From Chloroflexota bacterium (GTDB lineage: Bacteria; Chloroflexota; Anaerolineae; Anaerolineales; Anaerolineaceae), in contig JAKAFP010000001.1 of NCBI GenBank assembly GCA_021825925.1, forward strand, positions 372,001 through 436,000: DNA of 64,000 nt. The letters are read 5' to 3'. The notes beneath the pieces were generated by a model. The model was not told where the DNA came from. It searched no databases and saw only the letters and a program-made list of their open reading frames with translations. A program made the position numbers and the translations under genes. The first letter of the stretch is position 1, and every line of letters begins with the position of its first letter. This document shows, piece after piece, positions 60,997 through 64,000 of the stretch.

Positions 60997-61932
60997 ATGC
61001 AGCTTTTCTCTTATATATCAAAAGGCCAGGTGCGATCCGCTCGATTGATAGATCAATCAGGTATTGATATTTGTAATGCTGCCAAATTTTACTTCCAAGC
61101 TTATAACAAATTCAACACTTCACAATATCAAGTCTTGCCAGAAAAACTTGAAGACCTATTACTGTTGGGGTCTGAGGCACTTAAGTTGATTTCCACTGCC
61201 ACCGATTGGGCGGCAGAGTGTTGCAGGCAGAAAATGATCAGCGCGTGTGATGATATTATTTTTAATTTCAATCAAGCCAAATTAACTGCGCCAATCATGC
61301 GTCCAGGAAAAGTAATATGTATCGCTGGAAATTATCCGGCACTAAACAAAATGGATCGTCCTGAGTATCCAACAGTATTCCTTAAACCATCCGGGGGAGT
61401 GATCGGGCACCATCAATCAATCCTGATTCCACCAATTTGTGAAAGGGTTGCATATGAGGTGGAGCTGGCAATTGTGATCGGCCGGAAATGCAGAAACATT
61501 CAATTGGAAGAAGCTTATTCTGTTATTGCAGGATATACGTTGGCTAATGACTTGGGTGACCGCTTGCTTGAGAAGAGAACTACTCAATGGACGAGCGGAA
61601 AAATGTTTGATACGTTTACCCCGATGGGCCCCATAATGTTTACCGTAGATGAATTAGCGGATGTTAATAACCTTGAGATGCTCACCAAAGTAAATGATCA
61701 AGTTGTTCAAAAGAGTAATACTTCACAAATGTTCTTCGATGTTCCTCACCTCGTGGCGTATTTGTCTACCTTAACCACGTTGGAGTGCGGAGATGTTATC
61801 CTGACGGGCAGCCCAAAACTGATGAATGGTCAACCTAATCCGGAATGTGATCTTAGGGATGGGGATGTGATTGAAGTCAGTATCGAAGGAATGGGGTCTC
61901 TCATTAATCCGATCATTACAGAAAACAGGTGA
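60997..61932 (+). CDS. Fumarylacetoacetate hydrolase-family protein
   Basis: A 311-residue FAH-fold protein. The catalytic domain opens IMRPGKVICIAGNYPA and has metal ligands in YEVELAIVIGRKCRNI, YTLANDLGDR, and the typical FDTFTPMGPIM and VILTGSPKLMNGQPNP. Relatives hydrolyse acylpyruvates or dehydrate/decarboxylate 2-keto acids (for example 2-keto-3-deoxy-L-fuconate pathways). In this island a 2-keto acid step is the natural reading. Confidence 0.88.
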   Translation: MQLFSYISKGQVRSARLIDQSGIDICNAAKFYFQAYNKFNTSQYQVLPEKLEDLLLLGSEALKLISTATDWAAECCRQKMISACDDIIFNFNQAKLTAPIMRPGKVICIAGNYPALNKMDRPEYPTVFLKPSGGVIGHHQSILIPPICERVAYEVELAIVIGRKCRNIQLEEAYSVIAGYTLANDLGDRLLEKRTTQWTSGKMFDTFTPMGPIMFTVDELADVNNLEMLTKVNDQVVQKSNTSQMFFDVPHLVAYLSTLTTLECGDVILTGSPKLMNGQPNPECDLRDGDVIEVSIEGMGSLINPIITENR

Positions 61933-61936
61933 TTTG

Positions 61937-62965
61937 ATGGAAAAATATAAAATGGCAATGATTCCAGAACCAGGAAAAATCGAATTCCAAGAAAGGGAAT
62001 TGCGTGATCCACTACCCGATGAAGTATTAATTAAAATCCACACAGCAGCAATTTGCGGCAGTGATCTTCATCTCTTCAAAGGTAAACATCCATCGGTGGC
62101 ACTTCCTTCTGCTGTTGGGCATGAGTTGGCTGGTGAAGTTTATCAATTGGGGAAGGATGTAAAAAAGTTCCAGGTTGCCGACCGGGTAACCATTGAACCA
62201 GTCATCGCTTGTGGTCAATGCCATTATTGTCAGCGGGGGGCGTACCATCTCTGTGAGAACGTCAGTTTTCAATATCGAAGAGGGCAGGGTGCCTTTTCTG
62301 AATACTTTTATGCGCCTCAACATCGGGTCTTTAAACTACCTGATACTCTTTCTTATGAAGAAGGTACATTAATCGAACCATTATCGGTGGCTTTACATGC
62401 CGTCAAGAAAAGTGGAATTTCTGTTGGACAGACAAGTGCTGTGATAGGCGGCGGGGCAATCGGATTATTGGTTTCCATGCTGCTAAACAACCTTACCGGT
62501 ATCAAACCATTTCTAACCGATATCAATGAATTCAGAGTTCAAAAAGCGGTAGATCTGGGCGCCCGGGGTGTGTTTGCACACAAAGGGGAAGATATGGTTC
62601 AGACAGTCATGGATCAAACCAGGGGTTTGGGTGTGGAGCATGCCTTTGAAGCCGTTGGCATGGAAGCGACATTGTCTCAGGCATTGCAAGCCATCCGCAA
62701 AGGTGGAAAAGTAACCTTATTGGGTATTTTTGAAGAGCAATTCCCAAAAATTCCCATTAATTTGTTCGTCCAGCGGGAGATCAGCCTCTCGGGGTCGCAG
62801 GGCTATGTATGGGATTTCGAAGATTCGATCAATATGGTTGCTCAGGGAAGGGTAAAGGTGGGGGAGTTGGTTACTTCGAGATATTCGATGGAAAATCTTC
62901 AAGAGGGTTTTAACCTGCTTTGCAAACCGGGTAACAATCAGGTTAAGGTGTTATTCCATAATTAG
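61937..62965 (+). CDS. Zinc-dependent medium-chain alcohol dehydrogenase
   Basis: A 342-residue MDR enzyme of the sorbitol/threonine dehydrogenase group. ATG 61937 has AGGTGA ahead; the longer frame overlaps the FAH gene. Catalytic zinc ligands lie in AAICGSDLHLF and VGHELAGEV. The structural zinc site is CGQCHYCQRGAYHLC, and the cofactor motif is GGGAIGLLV. It probably starts the sugar or polyol route by oxidising a secondary alcohol with NAD(P). It is the last gene of the island. Confidence 0.9.
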   Translation: MEKYKMAMIPEPGKIEFQERELRDPLPDEVLIKIHTAAICGSDLHLFKGKHPSVALPSAVGHELAGEVYQLGKDVKKFQVADRVTIEPVIACGQCHYCQRGAYHLCENVSFQYRRGQGAFSEYFYAPQHRVFKLPDTLSYEEGTLIEPLSVALHAVKKSGISVGQTSAVIGGGAIGLLVSMLLNNLTGIKPFLTDINEFRVQKAVDLGARGVFAHKGEDMVQTVMDQTRGLGVEHAFEAVGMEATLSQALQAIRKGGKVTLLGIFEEQFPKIPINLFVQREISLSGSQGYVWDFEDSINMVAQGRVKVGELVTSRYSMENLQEGFNLLCKPGNNQVKVLFHN

Positions 62966-63048
62966 ATCCTGCTCAACAATTGACACAATGGTATGTCATG
63001 GATTGAAGTAAGGATTTTGTTGAGTATAAATCTTTATCATTTTTTCTT

Positions 63049-63082
63049 CACCGACCTGGTTTGCCATGAAACCAGGTCGGTG
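63049..63082 (+). terminator. 14-bp hairpin after the catabolic island
   Basis: CACCGACCTGGTTT (63049-63062) and AAACCAGGTCGGTG (63069-63082) pair perfectly around six bases, 84 bases after the dehydrogenase stop. There is no T-run after it, so it may be a weak or Rho-assisted terminator. Confidence 0.45.
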
Positions 63083-63198
63083 GTCAAGGTGCGAAGAACG
63101 GTTTGGAAGGTATGAATCGAGATCGCATGGGAGCTAGATATTTTCTTTCGATGTCAACAAGAAATAGAATAATAATTGCGTAGGAGAAATTGATTGTC

Positions 63199-64000
63199 AT
63201 GATTCTACTATCAGTGTTTCTAATCCAGTTTGTTTTGATCTCGTTGACCTTTTTTATTGTCGGGACTTTTATTCAAAACCCTGTTTATACAAACGGCGTC
63301 GCAGCAGTCATTTCACTTATTATTACTCTATGCCTTGCATGGTTATTCCAGAGATCAAAATTTTCATCCACACGACTGCATGCGCAAATCCGGGATTTAA
63401 TAGAAGAAAAAAAGAAGAGCGAACAAATTCGCGCAGATGAAATCGCTTTGGCAAACAAAAAAGTAAATCAACTGGCCGAACGAGTATCCAATATTGCTAA
63501 CAATCTGGGTCAAACCTCTGGATACATGGATTTATTGACAAATCAAACTGAAACCAATGTAAATGAGATTGCTGTCGCTTTTAGTCAGGTCGTTGATGGA
63601 ACGATTCAGGAATCCGATTCAATTCAAATGGTTGCTGACCAGATCAGTCAAATGACAGTGGCGATTAATGGCATCGCACGGGGCGCTCAAGACCAGGCAA
63701 AGTCGGTAGAAAATGCAACTCACGCCTCAATCAATGTAAACAAAGCAATTGAAGAAATTGCCAATAAAGCAAATCTGGCAGCCGAAGCTTCAGCTCAAGC
63801 AGCGAAGGCAGCCAATGAAGGTGGTAATACGATAAAGGAGACAGTTACTGCCATCAACAATATTCGAATTAAAGTCGGAGAGTCTGCAGACAAAGTGAGA
63901 GAAATGGGCTCTCGATCAGAAGAGATTGGGGTTATTGTTGAAAAGATCAAAAATATTGCGGCTGAAACGAATTTGCTCGCATTAAATGCTGCCATTGAAG
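63199..64000 (+). CDS. Methyl-accepting chemotaxis protein (3' end outside window)
   Basis: A gene starting at ATG 63199 (TAGGAGAAATT ahead) and open to the right edge, 267 codons seen. Two helices lie at about 3-25 and 36-53 with almost no periplasmic loop, then a coiled coil (RDLIEEKKKSEQI) and a methyl-accepting signalling domain, recognised by KIKNIAAETNLLALNAAIE at the edge. With so short an outer loop it probably senses membrane or cytoplasmic signals. No che genes are in the window. Confidence 0.85.
   Translation, partial: MILLSVFLIQFVLISLTFFIVGTFIQNPVYTNGVAAVISLIITLCLAWLFQRSKFSSTRLHAQIRDLIEEKKKSEQIRADEIALANKKVNQLAERVSNIANNLGQTSGYMDLLTNQTETNVNEIAVAFSQVVDGTIQESDSIQMVADQISQMTVAINGIARGAQDQAKSVENATHASINVNKAIEEIANKANLAAEASAQAAKAANEGGNTIKETVTAINNIRIKVGESADKVREMGSRSEEIGVIVEKIKNIAAETNLLALNAAIE

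Noticed and set aside
1..64000. CRISPR arrays, tRNA or rRNA genes, insertion sequences, phage genes
   Set aside because: I found no regularly spaced repeats, cloverleaf sequence, transposase or integrase; repeated segments seen are the two promoters, gene paralogues and hairpins.

Overview
The window looks like chromosomal DNA of an anaerobic member of Chloroflexota, most likely class Anaerolineae. This is inferred from style and content, not from a marker gene. Three substrate-binding lipoproteins carry a long Ala/Thr/Pro/Glu-rich linker straight after the lipobox. Cytoplasmic GAF/HisKA_3 histidine kinases are present, along with tungsten-dependent aldehyde oxidoreductase machinery and many oxygen-independent redox enzymes. 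I see no rRNA, tRNA, CRISPR array, insertion sequence or phage gene. The left 10 kb looks visibly richer in G+C than the rest.

Region 1 (1-9684, +): a spermidine/putrescine- or iron-type ABC importer (two permeases and an ATPase; the binding protein lies outside the window) is followed by a three-subunit molybdenum hydroxylase and an amidase. The FAD subunit of the hydroxylase is unusual: a complete GltD/YgfK-like Fe-S/FAD/NAD(P) module sits inside its FAD-binding domain. A gluconokinase follows (9787-10275).

Region 2 (10404-13532, -): a compact three-gene locus with its own promoter and palindromic operator-like site. It encodes a four-helix membrane protein with an N-terminal SLOG-like domain, a soluble protein built from two tandem RyR repeats, and a soluble SLOG-family protein. 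This has the make-up of a nucleotide-ligand sensing/membrane-effector (conflict) system and is my main candidate for an undescribed system.

Region 3 (13670-27550): a tungsten island. Its genes are a MoeB/ThiF-like activating enzyme, a tungsten-cofactor radical SAM maturase, a MoaD, an unknown protein, an aldehyde ferredoxin oxidoreductase, an odd MoaD-like protein, a two-component system, the TupABC tungstate importer and moaD-moaA-moaC-moaE. A divergent GntR-type regulator with a periplasmic-binding-protein-like ligand domain sits at the edge. Uptake, pterin cofactor synthesis, maturation and the consuming enzyme are therefore together.

Region 4 (27593-36968): an orphan histidine kinase with a FIST-like protein of unknown function, an isolated FlgG/FlgF-like gene overlapping a bestrophin-like membrane protein, a DedA protein, and an ArsR repressor / His-rich small membrane protein / P-type ATPase unit with a clear ArsR operator.

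Region 5 (37201-62965, +): a large catabolic island. Two near-identical promoter/operator segments (37201-37270 and 48465-48534) and two IclR paralogues appear to organise it. It holds a ribose-type ABC importer (including an ATPase-permease fusion), a branched-chain-type ABC importer, hydrolases, a YhcH protein, a fumarate-reductase-like flavoprotein, an SDR, a KDG kinase, a KDPG-type aldolase, an old-yellow-enzyme family protein, a CoA-transferase, an enoyl-CoA hydratase, a fumarylacetoacetase-family protein and a medium-chain dehydrogenase. The logic suggests conversion of a sugar acid or cyclic polyol-like compound to pyruvate/glyceraldehyde-3-phosphate and acyl-CoA; the substrate is unknown. 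A methyl-accepting protein gene runs off the right edge.
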